64,000 nt of DNA. Source: Burkholderiales bacterium. Lineage in GTDB: Bacteria; Pseudomonadota; Gammaproteobacteria; Burkholderiales; Burkholderiaceae_C. The translations under genes were made by a program, and so were the position numbers. The notes beneath the pieces are model-generated. The model did no database searches, was not told where the DNA came from, and saw only the letters and a list, made by a program, of their open reading frames with translations. The stretch is taken from the NCBI GenBank assembly GCA_025350145.1, contig JANXYH010000003.1, positions 1 through 64,000 on the forward strand, given 5' to 3'. Of this stretch, positions 24,457 through 35,709 are shown one piece after another. Position 1 is the stretch's first letter; every line of letters begins with the position of its first letter.

Positions 24457-25989
24457 TCAATTGAATTTTTCGGATCTTGGCGGGTTGTTATCCGAAGCTG
24501 CGGAGAACAACGCTCCCGGGTCGATCAGCTCCGACGCCTGCGGCCTGGCATAGGCCATGTTGCGCTTTGCCCGGCCGGCCACCGGCATCAGCAACCCCTG
24601 CTCGCGCCAGCCCGCCAGCATCTTGGACGCCCGCAGCGTGTCCACCCCTGCGATGCGCACCACGTCGGCATTGGCGATCATGCCGTGGCGGTCGAGCCAG
24701 TCGCTCACCTCGTCCCAGGCGGTGGGGCGCTCGTGGTTCAGCAGCATCACCGTCAGGCTCTCCACCGCCGCGTCAGGGTTCTCGCGGTACTGCGGCGGGT
24801 AGAGCCTGGCCCTGTCCATCTCGGCGAACATCATCTTCACACCCTCGCCGGCGTCCAGATTCGGCGGCTGGGGAAAGTCGCGCAGCGTCGCCGCGATGAG
24901 GTCGTTGCGGGCCTTCGAGCCCGCCTGCCGGATGGTGGCCGGTGTGATGCCCTTGGGCAGCAGGCCCGGGCTTTCGACCTCGATGTGGTCGTCGAAGATG
25001 CGCACGAAGATGTCGCGGTTGAGCCGGTAGTCGCGGTGTACCACCGCATTGACGATGGCCTCCTTCACAACGCGTTCCGGATACACGTGCCGGGTGCGAA
25101 AGCCGCTGCCCGACAGCGTGACGCCATGCGCCAGCTCGTCCATCACCGCATGCACCGCCCGGTCGATCTGGTCGATCAACGGACCACGGATCGTCTTTGG
25201 CTGCTTGCGCAGGTTGGGCGTGGCGCCGGGCACCGGCGCCTTGCCGTCGAAGACAAACACCCGCAGGTCGGCTCGCGTGCCGTGGGCGGCGAGAAGGCTG
25301 CCGGGCTCGTCGGCAAACAGCAACACGGCAGCGCGCAGCGGCTGCACCTGACCGTTCACCGCCACCGCCAGCCCGATGTTCAGCAACTGCTCCGCGTGGC
25401 TGCCCGACAGCGGCCCGCGCCGCTGCAGGAAGCGCTGCCAGGCCTGGGTGTCAAGCCGTTCCAGCGCCACCGACACCGGCTCGGCGGCCGCGCTGCGCGT
25501 GCCACGGCGATAGCTGAGCTCGGTGATCTCTTCGGCCGAGAGCTCGCGGTTGCCGCGCTCCAGCCGCGTGTAGGTGCCGCCGCCCACCAGCGAATGCACC
25601 TGGGCGCTGCGCGGGGCATGCAGCATCAGCAGGTGGCCCCGCTGCCCTGCGGCCGGGCCGTTGTGCAAGGCGGTGGGCAGGCGCAGCAACTGCAGGCCAC
25701 CCATCGGCGGCAGGAACTCGGTGCGCAACTTGCGCTCGAGTTCGTCCACCGCCTCGCCGTTTTCCTCCACGCCGAACAGCCGCGCCTGGCCCTTGTGGTC
25801 TTTCAGGTCGGCCAGTCCCAGCACCAGCTGGCCGCCGTCGGCGTTGGCAAAGGCGCAGACGGTCTCCAGCGCCTTGCCGACCATCTTGCCGCTGACGCGC
25901 TTGAATTCCAACTGGCGGGTTTCGTCCGCCAGCAGCCACAGCGCCACCAGATTGGCGGCCACCGCTTCGGGAATCAGGGTGGTGCTCAT
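24457..25989 (-). CDS. AlbA_2 (Schlafen-like) and HATPase domain protein
   Basis: A 510-residue putative ATP-binding protein. The N-terminal AlbA_2/Schlafen-like DNA-binding domain includes ETRQLEFKRVSGK, then CAFANADGGQLVLGLAD (about residues 20-60). A GHKL-type ATPase domain follows around residues 300-400 (ERVVKEAIVNAVVHRDY, then DAGEGVKMMF), and a C-terminal winged-helix-like segment ends the protein. Such genes often accompany type I restriction-modification loci or defence islands; their function there is poorly defined. The ATG overlaps the stop of a 40-codon frame upstream as ATGA. With the HsdM fragment nearby it is probably the surviving intact gene of an inserted RM locus. Confidence 0.85.
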   Translation of the reverse strand: MSTTLIPEAVAANLVALWLLADETRQLEFKRVSGKMVGKALETVCAFANADGGQLVLGLADLKDHKGQARLFGVEENGEAVDELERKLRTEFLPPMGGLQLLRLPTALHNGPAAGQRGHLLMLHAPRSAQVHSLVGGGTYTRLERGNRELSAEEITELSYRRGTRSAAAEPVSVALERLDTQAWQRFLQRRGPLSGSHAEQLLNIGLAVAVNGQVQPLRAAVLLFADEPGSLLAAHGTRADLRVFVFDGKAPVPGATPNLRKQPKTIRGPLIDQIDRAVHAVMDELAHGVTLSGSGFRTRHVYPERVVKEAIVNAVVHRDYRLNRDIFVRIFDDHIEVESPGLLPKGITPATIRQAGSKARNDLIAATLRDFPQPPNLDAGEGVKMMFAEMDRARLYPPQYRENPDAAVESLTVMLLNHERPTAWDEVSDWLDRHGMIANADVVRIAGVDTLRASKMLAGWREQGLLMPVAGRAKRNMAYARPQASELIDPGALFSAASDNNPPRSEKFN

Positions 25990-26108
25990 ACGGACACCTT
26001 GCGGCTGCGGCGCCTGGGTTCGGCCGGGACTTGGGCCGGCTGCACGGCCAGCCGCGCCAGCAGGGCGTCGATGGCTTGGCGCGCCTGCCGTTCAGGTGGA
26101 GCTGCCAT
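25986..26108 (-). CDS. Short reading frame coupled to the AlbA_2 gene, possible HsdR remnant
   Basis: A 40-codon frame starting at an ATG 47 nt after the binding-protein stop and ending in a 4-nt ATGA overlap with the AlbA_2 gene. The first half, ERQARQAIDALLARLA, weakly resembles the N-terminus of type I restriction HsdR subunits; the tail is basic (EPRRRSRKVSV). It could be a truncated gene, a small protein of the island, or a leader that couples translation. Similarity is too short to settle. Confidence 0.4.
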   Translation of the reverse strand: MAAPPERQARQAIDALLARLAVQPAQVPAEPRRRSRKVSV

Positions 26109-26155
26109 GGTCCTGCCGCCTTTGCCCGCAGCGCCAACCCGCAATCGCTGGCGCC

Positions 26156-27115
26156 CTACTTCAAAAAGCGGGTGTCGGCCAGCTTGGTCATGTCGGGCAG
26201 GGCCTTGATGATGCCGGCCTCGAGCAGCAGCCCGGCTGCTTCTTGGCTGAAGGCGGCATGCTCGCCAGCGAAGAACTTCAGGTTCGCCTCGCGGTCCTGC
26301 CAGCGCAGGTATTTCTGGCTGGCCTCGAAGGCCTCGCCGCTTTGCTTGACGTCGGCGCCCATGATCTCGAAGCTCTTCTTCGGTTCGGCCTTGATCATCG
26401 CCACGGCGTCGAAGTAAGCATCGGCCAGGGCCTTGGCTGCGGCCGGGTTCTCGGCCAGGAACTTGGGCGTGCAGCCGAAGGTGTCCATGATCATCGGGTA
26501 GTCCAGGGTGGTGGCGATGATCTTGCCGGCCTCGGGTTTGGCCCGCACCGCGCCCAGGTAGGGCTCGTAGGTCATGGCTGCGTCGATGCCGTCGGTGCCG
26601 GCGATCATGGCGTTGGCGGCGGCCTGCGGTTCGAGGTTGACGACCTTCACGTCCTTCACCGACAGGCCGTTCTTTTTCAGCATCCAGGCCAGGGTGAAGT
26701 AGGGCGCGGTGCCGGGCGCGCTGGCGGCCACGGTCTTGCCCTTCAGGTCGCTGATCTTGGCGATGCCGGGCTTGACCACCATGCCGTCGGCGCCATAGCT
26801 CTTGTCGAGCTGGAAGATCTGGGTCGTGGCCACACCGGCGGCGTTCCAGGCGACCCAGGTCTCGACCGTGGTGGCGGCGCATTGCACGTCGCCCGAGGCC
26901 ACGGCGAGGTGGCGGTCCTTCTGCGGGATCTTCTTCAGGCTCACGTCCAGGCCGTGCTTCTTGAACAGGCCGGCCTCCTTGGCCAGGGTCAGTGGCGCAA
27001 AGCCGGTCCAGCCCGACAGGCCGATGGCGACCTTGGTCTCCTGCGCCCAGGCGCTGCTGCCGGCAAGCAGGGCGGCGGTGGAGACGACGGTCAATAGACA
27101 GGTGCTGGATTTCAT
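26156..27115 (-). CDS. ABC binding protein, nitrate/sulfonate/taurine type
   Basis: A 319-residue periplasmic binding protein of the NitT/TauT class. The signal peptide has a basic MKSS start, a hydrophobic core and a GSSAWAQ cleavage region near residue 24. Mature features are GWTGFAPLTLAKEAGLFKKHGL and the domain-crossing KTVAASAPGTAPYF. The start has GGAG 7 nt upstream. Its partner permease and ATPase are downstream on the same strand but separated by about 2.3 kb of island sequence. The ligand is unknown; proximity to hut genes is not evidence of histidine transport. Confidence 0.88.
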   Translation of the reverse strand: MKSSTCLLTVVSTAALLAGSSAWAQETKVAIGLSGWTGFAPLTLAKEAGLFKKHGLDVSLKKIPQKDRHLAVASGDVQCAATTVETWVAWNAAGVATTQIFQLDKSYGADGMVVKPGIAKISDLKGKTVAASAPGTAPYFTLAWMLKKNGLSVKDVKVVNLEPQAAANAMIAGTDGIDAAMTYEPYLGAVRAKPEAGKIIATTLDYPMIMDTFGCTPKFLAENPAAAKALADAYFDAVAMIKAEPKKSFEIMGADVKQSGEAFEASQKYLRWQDREANLKFFAGEHAAFSQEAAGLLLEAGIIKALPDMTKLADTRFLK

Positions 27116-27134
27116 GCGCTGGCTCCTCAGGGTG

Positions 27135-27153
27135 TTGGAGGTTGGAGGTTGGA
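27135..27153. repeat. 7-bp tandem repeat (TTGGAGG)
   Basis: Two and two-thirds copies of TTGGAGG in the 89 nt between hutH and the binding-protein gene. It is short enough to have arisen by slippage, and no function is evident. Confidence 0.6.
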
Positions 27154-27204
27154 ACAGGGACGGGCGAACAGGGGCTGACGGTAACCGTGGGCGGCTCGGG
27201 CTGC

Positions 27205-28758
27205 TCAGGCGCTGTCCTGCCACAGCGCCGGCAGGCCGGGGCAGTCTTGCAGCAGGTCTGCCAGCGCGCCGCCTTGCAGCAGGGCGGCGGCGTGGGCGAT
27301 GTCGGGCGCCAGGTAGCGGTCGGTGGGCATGGCCGGGCAGGCCGCGCGCAGCAGCGCGTGGGCGCGCTCAAGCACCGGGCTGCTGGCCAGCGGGCGCAGG
27401 AAGTCGATGCCCTGCGCGGCGGCCAGCCACTCGATCGCCAGGATGTGGCGGGTGTTGTCGATCATCGCGCCCAGGCGCCGCGCCGCGAAGGTGGCCATTG
27501 AGACATGGTCTTCCTGGTTGGCACTGGTCGGCAGGCTGTCGACGCTGGCCGGGTGGGCCAGGCTCTTGTTCTCGCTGGCCAGGGCGGCGGCGGTGACATG
27601 GGCAATCATGAAGCCGCTGTTCAGGCCGGCGTCGGCGGTGAGGAAGGGCGGCAGGCGCGAGACCGAGGCGTCGATCAGCATCGCGATGCGGCGCTCGGCA
27701 ATCGCCCCGACTTCGGCGATGGCCAGCGCCATGCCGTCGGCGGCCAGGGCCACCGGCTCGGCGTGGAAGTTGCCGCCGGACAGCATCCGGCCGTCGTCCA
27801 GCACCAGCGGGTTGTCGGTCACCGCATTCGCCTCGCACACCAGCACCCGGGCGGCGTGGCGGAGTTGGTCCAGGCAGGCGCCCACCACCTGCGGCTGGCA
27901 GCGCAGGCAGTACGGGTCCTGCACCCGGTCGTCGCCCTGGCGGTGGCTGGCGCGGATGGCGCTGCCGGCCAGCAGTTCGCGGTAGCAGGCGGCGACGGCG
28001 ATCTGCCCGGGCTGGCCGCGCAGGGCGTGGATGCGCGGGTCGAAGGGGCCGTCGCTGCCACGCGCCGCGTCTACCGTCAGCGCGCCCACCACCAATGCCG
28101 ACGCCAGCACCGGCTCGAACTCCAGCAGCGCGTGCAGCGCCAGCGCGGTGCTGACCTGGGTGCCGTTGATCAGCGCCAGCCCTTCTTTGGCGGCCAGCCG
28201 CAGCGGCGCGATGCCGGCCTGCTGCAAGGCCTGGGCGGCCGGCTGGCGGCTGCCGTCGGGGCGCAGGAATTCACCCTCGCCGAGCAGGGCCAGGGTCATG
28301 TGCGCCAGTGGCGCCAGGTCGCCCGAGGCGCCGACGCTGCCCTGGCTGGGCACCCACGGCACCAGCCCGGCGTTGGCCACCGCCAGCAGGGTTTCGATCA
28401 CCAGCGGCCGCACCCCCGAGGCGCCCCGCGCCAGCGAGGCGGCCTTGAGCGCCAGCATCAGCCGCAGCACCGGCGCGGGCAGGGGCGCACCGACGCCGAC
28501 GCTGTGGCTGCGGATCAGGTTGCGCTGCAGCGCGGCCAGGTCGCTGGCCTGGATGCGGGTCGAGGCGAGCTTGCCGAAGCCGGTGTTGACGCCGTAGACC
28601 GGGGCGTCGCCGGCAGCGGCGGCCTGCACCACGGCGGCGCTGGCCTGGACTGCGGGCCAGGCCGCAGGGTCGATCACCAGCGCCACGCCACCACGGTGCA
28701 GCGCGCGCAGCGCCTGCCGGTCGAGCAGGCCGGGCCGCAGCGTCAGCGTGGCCTGCAC
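27205..28758 (-). CDS. hutH: Histidine ammonia-lyase
   Basis: First enzyme of histidine degradation, removing ammonia from L-histidine to give urocanate. The Ala-Ser-Gly triad that cyclises into the MIO electrophile is present in [13 protein letters not shown] at about residues 141-143. The 517-residue length is normal. GTG at 28758 directly follows the TGA of hutU, so the two are co-transcribed and probably coupled. It is the second gene of the leftward hutU-hutH unit, divergent from hutCDIGF. Confidence 0.95.
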   Translation of the reverse strand: MQATLTLRPGLLDRQALRALHRGGVALVIDPAAWPAVQASAAVVQAAAAGDAPVYGVNTGFGKLASTRIQASDLAALQRNLIRSHSVGVGAPLPAPVLRLMLALKAASLARGASGVRPLVIETLLAVANAGLVPWVPSQGSVGASGDLAPLAHMTLALLGEGEFLRPDGSRQPAAQALQQAGIAPLRLAAKEGLALINGTQVSTALALHALLEFEPVLASALVVGALTVDAARGSDGPFDPRIHALRGQPGQIAVAACYRELLAGSAIRASHRQGDDRVQDPYCLRCQPQVVGACLDQLRHAARVLVCEANAVTDNPLVLDDGRMLSGGNFHAEPVALAADGMALAIAEVGAIAERRIAMLIDASVSRLPPFLTADAGLNSGFMIAHVTAAALASENKSLAHPASVDSLPTSANQEDHVSMATFAARRLGAMIDNTRHILAIEWLAAAQGIDFLRPLASSPVLERAHALLRAACPAMPTDRYLAPDIAHAAALLQGGALADLLQDCPGLPALWQDSA

Positions 28759-30477
<1,719 letters not shown>

Positions 30478-30524
30478 CGTGGCCTTTCGCGGCGGCGGGC
30501 ATGCCTGGAAGTTCGTTGGCGACT

Positions 30525-30554
30525 GTACTTGACTAGACAAGTCTATGCAAGTAC
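30525..30554. promoter_or_regulatory. Candidate HutC operator between hutU and hutC
   Basis: Nested inverted repeats in the divergent hutU/hutC region. ACTTGACTAGACAAGT (30527-30542) is a 16-bp palindrome apart from one base pair, and GTACTTG (30525-30531) also pairs with CAAGTAC (30548-30554), so one left arm has two right-arm partners. The outer ACTTG/CAAGT arms resemble HutC sites of other proteobacteria as I recall them. Position and symmetry support an operator; the assignment to HutC is inference. Confidence 0.6.
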
Positions 30555-30634
30555 CATTTGCAGCGATTGCTTGTCGCCCGGCCGCCGTTGCCCCCCCGCC
30601 GCCACCGCCACCATCATCACCACCACCACCGTGA
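30545..30634 (+). CDS. Possible 29-codon proline-rich leader frame coupled to hutC
   Basis: An ATG inside the right-hand operator repeat opens a 29-codon frame starting [15 protein letters not shown] and ending in a polyproline tail (seven Pro, two Ser, four Pro). Its TGA overlaps the proposed GTG of hutC. Polyproline tracts stall ribosomes without EF-P, so it could modulate hutC translation. No Shine-Dalgarno is visible, and the tract is low-complexity DNA that would give odd peptides in any frame. Confidence 0.3.
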   Translation: MQVPFAAIACRPAAVAPPPPPPPSSPPPP

Positions 30635-31452
30635 CCCGCCCGACCGGCGCCAAGCGCCAAGCTGTGACCATCGCGCCTGCGGCCGCGCCTGCGGCCCTGT
30701 CTGGGCCAACGCCGGCCGCAGCCCGGAGCAAGGCGCAGGCCGCCGGCCAGCGACCGCTGGCCCCCTACGCCCAGGTCAAGCAGCACCTGCTGGAGGCCCT
30801 GGGCGCGGGCCGCTACCCGCCCGGCGCGCTGATGCCCAGCGAGGCCGAGCTGGTGGCGCAGTTCGGCGTCAGCCGCATGACCGTCAACCGCGCCCTGCGT
30901 GAGCTGCAGGCCGCCGGCCTGCTTGAGCGGGTGCAGGGCCTGGGCACCTTCGCCGCGCAACTGCACCCGGTCTCGTCGCAGTTGACGATCCGCGACCTGC
31001 ACGAAGAGATCGAGTCGCGCGGCCACCGCCACCAGGCGGTGGTGTACCTGGCGCGGCAGGAGCCGGCCGGCGCCGAACTGGCCGGCCAACTCGGGCTGGC
31101 GCCGGGCGCTGCGGTGTTCCATACCCAGATCGTCCACCTCGACAACGGCCTGGCGCTGCAGTACGAAGACCGCCATGTCAACCCGGCCGCCGCACCGGAA
31201 TACCTGGGCGTGGACTTCAGCACCACCACGCCGACCCGCTATCTGCTGCAGGTGGCGCCGCTGTGGCAGGCGCAGTACGCGATCGAGGCCGCCCCGGCCA
31301 GCGCCCTGGAGGCGCGGCGGCTGGGCATCACCAGTGGCGACGCCTGTCTGGTGGTGGTCCGCCGCACGGTCGGGCCGAGCCTGCCGATCACCGTCGCCCG
31401 GCTGGTGCACCCGGGCTCGCGCTACCGGCTGCAGGGCGAGTTCAGCCCATGA
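30631..31452 (+). CDS. hutC: Histidine utilisation repressor, GntR family
   Basis: GntR/HutC-family repressor (up to 273 residues) that normally senses urocanate and represses hut genes. The N-terminal winged helix is clear ([38 protein letters not shown]) and is followed by a UTRA effector domain containing [20 protein letters not shown]. The start is uncertain: GTG 30631 gives a 40-residue low-complexity extension ahead of the HTH, and a later GTG would also fit. It is the first gene of hutCDIGF and its stop overlaps hutD as ATGA. The operator candidate is immediately upstream. Confidence 0.88.
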   Translation: MTRPTGAKRQAVTIAPAAAPAALSGPTPAAARSKAQAAGQRPLAPYAQVKQHLLEALGAGRYPPGALMPSEAELVAQFGVSRMTVNRALRELQAAGLLERVQGLGTFAAQLHPVSSQLTIRDLHEEIESRGHRHQAVVYLARQEPAGAELAGQLGLAPGAAVFHTQIVHLDNGLALQYEDRHVNPAAAPEYLGVDFSTTTPTRYLLQVAPLWQAQYAIEAAPASALEARRLGITSGDACLVVVRRTVGPSLPITVARLVHPGSRYRLQGEFSP

Positions 31453-32108
31453 GCGGCGCGCATCCCAGCCTGGCCGATGCTGCGGCCGACGGTGTAGCCA
31501 AAGCGGCGCTGCTGGTCGAGGCTGCCCGGGTCGCGCCGCAGCCCTGGCGCAACGGCGGCGGCGTCACCCGCGAACTGCTGGCCTGGCCCGATGCCGCCGA
31601 CTGGCAACTGCGGCTGAGCCTGGCCGACATCGCCGCCGACGGCCCGTTCTCGCGCTATGACGGGGTGCAGCGCTGGATCGCCGTGCTGTCCAGTGCCGGC
31701 ATCTGGCTGGACATCGCCGGCCAGCGCCATGTCCTGGGGCCGGGTGACGCGCCGCTGCAGTTCGACGGCGCGGCGGCGGTGGACTGCCGGCTGCGCGCCG
31801 GCCCCAGCCGCGATGTCAACCTGATGCTGCGCGGCCGGCCGGGGCAATTGCTGCCGGCCCTGCCCGGCCAGGACTGGACGCCACCGGCGCAGGCAGTGGC
31901 CGCCGGCCTGTTGACGGCAGTGGCCGGCGACTGCAATGGCCAACGGCTGCCCGCCGAGCTGCTGTGGTGGCGGGCTGACCTGGGCCAGCGCCCGGCGCCG
32001 TTGCGCTTTGATCCACTGCGCTTTGATCCGCTGGACCAGGCCAGCCCCGCCCCTGCCGCCGTGGGTTGGTGGCTGTGGGTCGGCAGAACCCAAGCCGCCA
32101 GGCCATGA
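31449..32108 (+). CDS. hutD: HutD-family protein
   Basis: A 219-residue cupin-fold HutD/Ves family protein. The conserved [13 protein letters not shown] and [24 protein letters not shown] segments are present. In Pseudomonas HutD has been proposed to limit hut expression, perhaps by binding N-formimino-glutamate; it is not a pathway enzyme. Near the C-terminus the pentapeptide LRFDP occurs twice in tandem because of a 15-bp duplication. It overlaps hutC upstream and hutI downstream, each by ATGA. Confidence 0.88.
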   Translation: MSGAHPSLADAAADGVAKAALLVEAARVAPQPWRNGGGVTRELLAWPDAADWQLRLSLADIAADGPFSRYDGVQRWIAVLSSAGIWLDIAGQRHVLGPGDAPLQFDGAAAVDCRLRAGPSRDVNLMLRGRPGQLLPALPGQDWTPPAQAVAAGLLTAVAGDCNGQRLPAELLWWRADLGQRPAPLRFDPLRFDPLDQASPAPAAVGWWLWVGRTQAARP

Positions 32109-33355
32109 CCACCACGCTCTGGCGCCATGCCCACCTCGTCACGCTGGCCGGCCCGCACGGCTGGGGCGAGATCGCCGACGGCGCGCTGCTGAGCCGCGAC
32201 GGCCGCATCGCCTGGGTCGGCGCATCGGCCGATCTGCACGCCGCGCTGCGCAGCCTGCCCGCGCAGCCGGCCGAGGTTCACGACCTGGGCGGCGCGCTGC
32301 TCACGCCCGGGCTGATCGACTGCCACACCCACCTGGTCTACGGCGGCCACCGCGCCAACGAGTTCGAGCAGTTGCTGCAGGGCGCCAGTTACGCCGACAT
32401 CGCCCGCGCCGGTGGCGGCATCCGCGCCACCGTCGCCGCCACCCGCGCCGCCAGCGACGCCGCGCTGCTGGCCGGCGCCGAGCGCCGCGCCCGGGCGCTG
32501 ATGGCCGAGGGCGTGACCACGATCGAGATCAAGTCCGGCTACGGCCTGAGCGCCGAGCACGAGGCGCGCTGCCTGCGCGTGGCCCGGCAACTCGGCAGCC
32601 GCCTGGCGCTGACGGTGCGCAGCACCGCGTTGTCGGCGCACGCGCTGCCGCCTGAATACGCCGGCCGGCCCGACGACTACATCAGCGCCGTCTGCGCCTG
32701 GCTGCCGGGGCTGGCGGCGCAGGGCCTGGTCGACGCTGTCGATGCCTTTTGCGACAACATCGGCTTCAGCCCGGCGCAGACGCGGCGGGTGTTCGAGGCC
32801 GCCCGGGCGCTGGGCCTGCCGGTCAAGCTGCATGCCGAGCAGCTCAGCGACCAGGGCGGCGCGGCACTCGCCGCCGGCTATGGCGCGCTCTCCTGCGACC
32901 ACTTAGAACACCTCGGCCCGGCCGGCGTCGCCGCCATGGCCAGCGCCGGCAGCGTCGCGGTGCTCCTGCCCGGCGCCTTCCACTTTCTGCGCGAGACCCG
33001 GCTGCCGCCGATCGCCGCGCTGCGTGCCGCCGGCGTGCCCATGGCCGTGGCCACCGACCACAACCCCGGCTCGTCGCCGACGCTGTCGCTGCTGCTGATG
33101 CTGCACCTGGCCTGCAACCTGTTCCGGCTGACGCCCGAGGAGGCGCTGCGCGGCGCCACCGTCCATGCCGCCCAGGCGCTGGGCCTGGGCGCCAGCCACG
33201 GCGCGCTGGCCGCCGGCCGCGTCGCCGACTTCGTGGTCTGGGATGCCGACCACCCGGCCGAGCTGGCCTACGGCTTCGGCGTCAACCCGTGCCGGCGCGT
33301 GGTGCGTGCCGGCCTGACACGGCACCAGCCCCTGTCGCAATCGCATCCACCATGA
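32105..33355 (+). CDS. hutI: Imidazolonepropionase
   Basis: A 416-residue metal-dependent amidohydrolase that hydrolyses imidazolone-5-propionate to N-formimino-L-glutamate. The metal motif is [19 protein letters not shown], then [19 protein letters not shown] and the late Asp in [10 protein letters not shown]. The length is typical. The ATG overlaps the hutD stop and the gene's own stop overlaps hutG, both as ATGA, so it is read as part of one tightly coupled unit. Confidence 0.95.
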   Translation: MTTTLWRHAHLVTLAGPHGWGEIADGALLSRDGRIAWVGASADLHAALRSLPAQPAEVHDLGGALLTPGLIDCHTHLVYGGHRANEFEQLLQGASYADIARAGGGIRATVAATRAASDAALLAGAERRARALMAEGVTTIEIKSGYGLSAEHEARCLRVARQLGSRLALTVRSTALSAHALPPEYAGRPDDYISAVCAWLPGLAAQGLVDAVDAFCDNIGFSPAQTRRVFEAARALGLPVKLHAEQLSDQGGAALAAGYGALSCDHLEHLGPAGVAAMASAGSVAVLLPGAFHFLRETRLPPIAALRAAGVPMAVATDHNPGSSPTLSLLLMLHLACNLFRLTPEEALRGATVHAAQALGLGASHGALAAGRVADFVVWDADHPAELAYGFGVNPCRRVVRAGLTRHQPLSQSHPP

Positions 33356-34146
33356 CCGAAACCAGCACCTTCAGCCTGCACCGTGGCAACACCCCGCTGC
33401 TGATCAGCCTGCCGCATGTCGGCACCGAGATCCCCGCTGCCGTCGCCGCCCGCTTGCTGCCCCGGGCGCTGGCCTGCGAGGACACCGACTGGCACCTCGA
33501 GCAGCTCTACAGCTTTGCCCGCGCGCTGGGCGCAAGCCTGCTGGTGCCGCGCTGCTCGCGCTACCTCATCGACCTGAACCGCCCGCCCGAGAACGCGGCC
33601 ATGTATCCCGGCGCCAACAACACCGAGCTGTGCCCGACCCGCTTCTTCAGCGGCGAACCGCTGTACCGCGACGGCCAGGCGCCCGACCCCGCCGAGGTCG
33701 CCGCCCGCGTCGCCAGCCACTGGTCGCCCTACCACCGCGCGCTGCAGGCCGAGTTGGCCCGGCTGCAGGCCGCGCACGGCCACGCCGTGCTGTTCGACGG
33801 CCACAGCATCCGCTCCGAGCTGCCCTGGCTGTTCGACGGCCGCCTGCCGAATCTGAGCCTGGGCACCGCCAGCGGCGCGAGTTGCAGCCCCGGCCTGCGC
33901 GCCGCCTTGATCGCCCGCCTGGCCGGGCAGAGCGCCTTCAGCCATGTCTGCGATGGCCGCTTCAAGGGCGGCTACATCACCCGCCACTATGGCCGGCCGG
34001 CCCAGGGCGTGCAGGCGGTGCAACTCGAAATGAGCTGGGACAGCTACATGGACGAAGCCCCGCCCTGGCCCTGGCGCGTCGAGCGGGCGGCGGCGGTGTT
34101 GCCGCTGCTAAGGGCGCTGGTCGAGACCATGCTGGCCTGGCAATGA
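33352..34146 (+). CDS. hutG: N-formylglutamate amidohydrolase
   Basis: A 264-residue N-formylglutamate deformylase, the last step of the five-step histidine pathway, giving glutamate and formate. Family segments are [48 protein letters not shown] and [11 protein letters not shown]. The presence of hutF right after it confirms the deiminase/deformylase route rather than direct formiminoglutamase. Both gene ends overlap their neighbours by ATGA. Confidence 0.94.
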   Translation: MTETSTFSLHRGNTPLLISLPHVGTEIPAAVAARLLPRALACEDTDWHLEQLYSFARALGASLLVPRCSRYLIDLNRPPENAAMYPGANNTELCPTRFFSGEPLYRDGQAPDPAEVAARVASHWSPYHRALQAELARLQAAHGHAVLFDGHSIRSELPWLFDGRLPNLSLGTASGASCSPGLRAALIARLAGQSAFSHVCDGRFKGGYITRHYGRPAQGVQAVQLEMSWDSYMDEAPPWPWRVERAAAVLPLLRALVETMLAWQ

Positions 34147-35525
34147 GCGCGGCCACCACGCTCTGGGCCGCCCGGGCCTGGGTCGATGGCCGCTGGCAGG
34201 ACGATGTGCTGCTGCGCACAGGCGACGACGGCCACTGGGCCAGCGTGCAGACCGGCCGGCCGGCGCCACCCGAGGCCCAGGTGCTGCCCGGCCCGGCGCT
34301 GCCCGGCATGGTCAACGCCCACAGCCACGCTTTTCAGCGCGCCTTTGCCGGCCTGGCCGAGCGCCGCAGCGGCGGCCACGACGACTTCTGGGGCTGGCGC
34401 GAGCGCATGTACGCGGTCGCCCTGCGCGTCTCGCCCGAGCAGTTGCAGGCGCTGGCGACCCGGCTCTATGTCGAACTGCTGCAAGGCGGCTACACCCAGG
34501 TCTGCGAGTTCCATTACCTGCACCATGACCGCGACGGCCGGCCCTATGCCGACGCCTTGACCATGGCCCAGGCGCTGGTGGCTGCGGCCCGGGCCAGCGG
34601 CATCGGCCTGACCCTGCTGCCGGCGCTGTACCAGCGCGCCGGTTTCGACGCCGCCGGGCTGCTGCCCGAGCAACGCCGCTTTGCCACCGATGTCGAGTCG
34701 CTTTTGGCGATGCGCCAGAGCCTGCGCGGGCTGGCCGCGCCAGCGCTGCGGGTCGGCGTCGCCATCCATTCGCTGCGCGCAGCCACGCCGACGGCGATTG
34801 CCGCGCTGGCCGCTGCGCTGCAGGGCGACGATGCGCCCATCCACATTCACATTGCCGAGCAGCGCGCCGAGGTCGACGCCTGTCTGGCCGCCACCGGCAG
34901 CCGGCCGATCGAATGGCTGTGCCAGGCGCTGCCGCTGGACCGGCGCTGGCAGCTTGTCCACGCCACCCATGCCACGCCGGCCGAGATCGAGGCCGTGGCC
35001 GCCTGCGGTGCCGGGGTGGTGCTGTGCCCGGCGACCGAGGCCAACCTCGGCGACGGCCTGGCCGACCTGCCGCGCTGGCTGGCGCAGGAGGTGCCGCTGG
35101 CGCTGGGCTCGGACAGCCAGGTCTGCCGCAATTGGCCGGCCGAATTGCGCCTGCTCGAATATGGCCAGCGCCTGACGCTGCGCCAGCGCAACGTCGCGGC
35201 TGCCCCCAGATTGGGTCAGGACGCCACCGCGCAGCGATTGTTCAACCGTGCCCTGGCCGGTGGCGCGGCGGCAGCCGGCTTTGGCGCCTGGGGCCTGGCC
35301 GCCGGTGCGCGCGCCGATCTGCTGGTGCTGGACCCGGACCAGCCCGGCCTGTTGGGGGTGCCAGCGGCGCAGCAGCTCGACGCCCTGGTGTTCGCTGCCG
35401 ACGCGCCGGGCTTTGCCCAGGTCTGGGTCGCCGGCCGGCAGGTGCTGACCGACCCCGCCGGGCTGGCCCGCGCGCAGGCCGATTTCGCCTCGGCGATGGC
35501 CGGGATCTGGACCGACCAGGCCTGA
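34143..35525 (+). CDS. hutF: Formimidoylglutamate deiminase
   Basis: A 460-residue amidohydrolase that deaminates N-formimino-L-glutamate to N-formyl-L-glutamate for HutG. The metal-binding start is PGMVNAHSHAFQRAFAGLAER; further ligands lie in IHIAEQRAEVD, LVHATHATPAE and LGSDSQVCRNW. It is the last gene of hutCDIGF and overlaps hutG by ATGA. The 184 nt after it hold GC-rich inverted repeats without a T run, so no intrinsic terminator is certain. Confidence 0.94.
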   Translation: MSAATTLWAARAWVDGRWQDDVLLRTGDDGHWASVQTGRPAPPEAQVLPGPALPGMVNAHSHAFQRAFAGLAERRSGGHDDFWGWRERMYAVALRVSPEQLQALATRLYVELLQGGYTQVCEFHYLHHDRDGRPYADALTMAQALVAAARASGIGLTLLPALYQRAGFDAAGLLPEQRRFATDVESLLAMRQSLRGLAAPALRVGVAIHSLRAATPTAIAALAAALQGDDAPIHIHIAEQRAEVDACLAATGSRPIEWLCQALPLDRRWQLVHATHATPAEIEAVAACGAGVVLCPATEANLGDGLADLPRWLAQEVPLALGSDSQVCRNWPAELRLLEYGQRLTLRQRNVAAAPRLGQDATAQRLFNRALAGGAAAAGFGAWGLAAGARADLLVLDPDQPGLLGVPAAQQLDALVFAADAPGFAQVWVAGRQVLTDPAGLARAQADFASAMAGIWTDQA

Positions 35526-35709
35526 CGCGCCGGCGCGCCACCGCGCTGAGCGGCCGCAGCCCGCCGCCGCGCTGAGTGCCCGGACTGGGTCGATTTCCTG
35601 GCGCTTCTCGGCGCCTGACCGCTCACCCGGGCCGTTACGCTGATTCATGTTGACGGGCAGGGGCCTGTCGATCCGACGCTGTCCCTCCAAACCCCATCCG
35701 GAGCCCCCG

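Noticed and set aside
30558-30902. A frame with seven consecutive His codons read as a histidine-operon leader
   Set aside because: It begins with TTG, continues far past the His run into the hutC coding region in another frame, and no terminator/antiterminator pair is visible. Low-complexity DNA explains it more simply.
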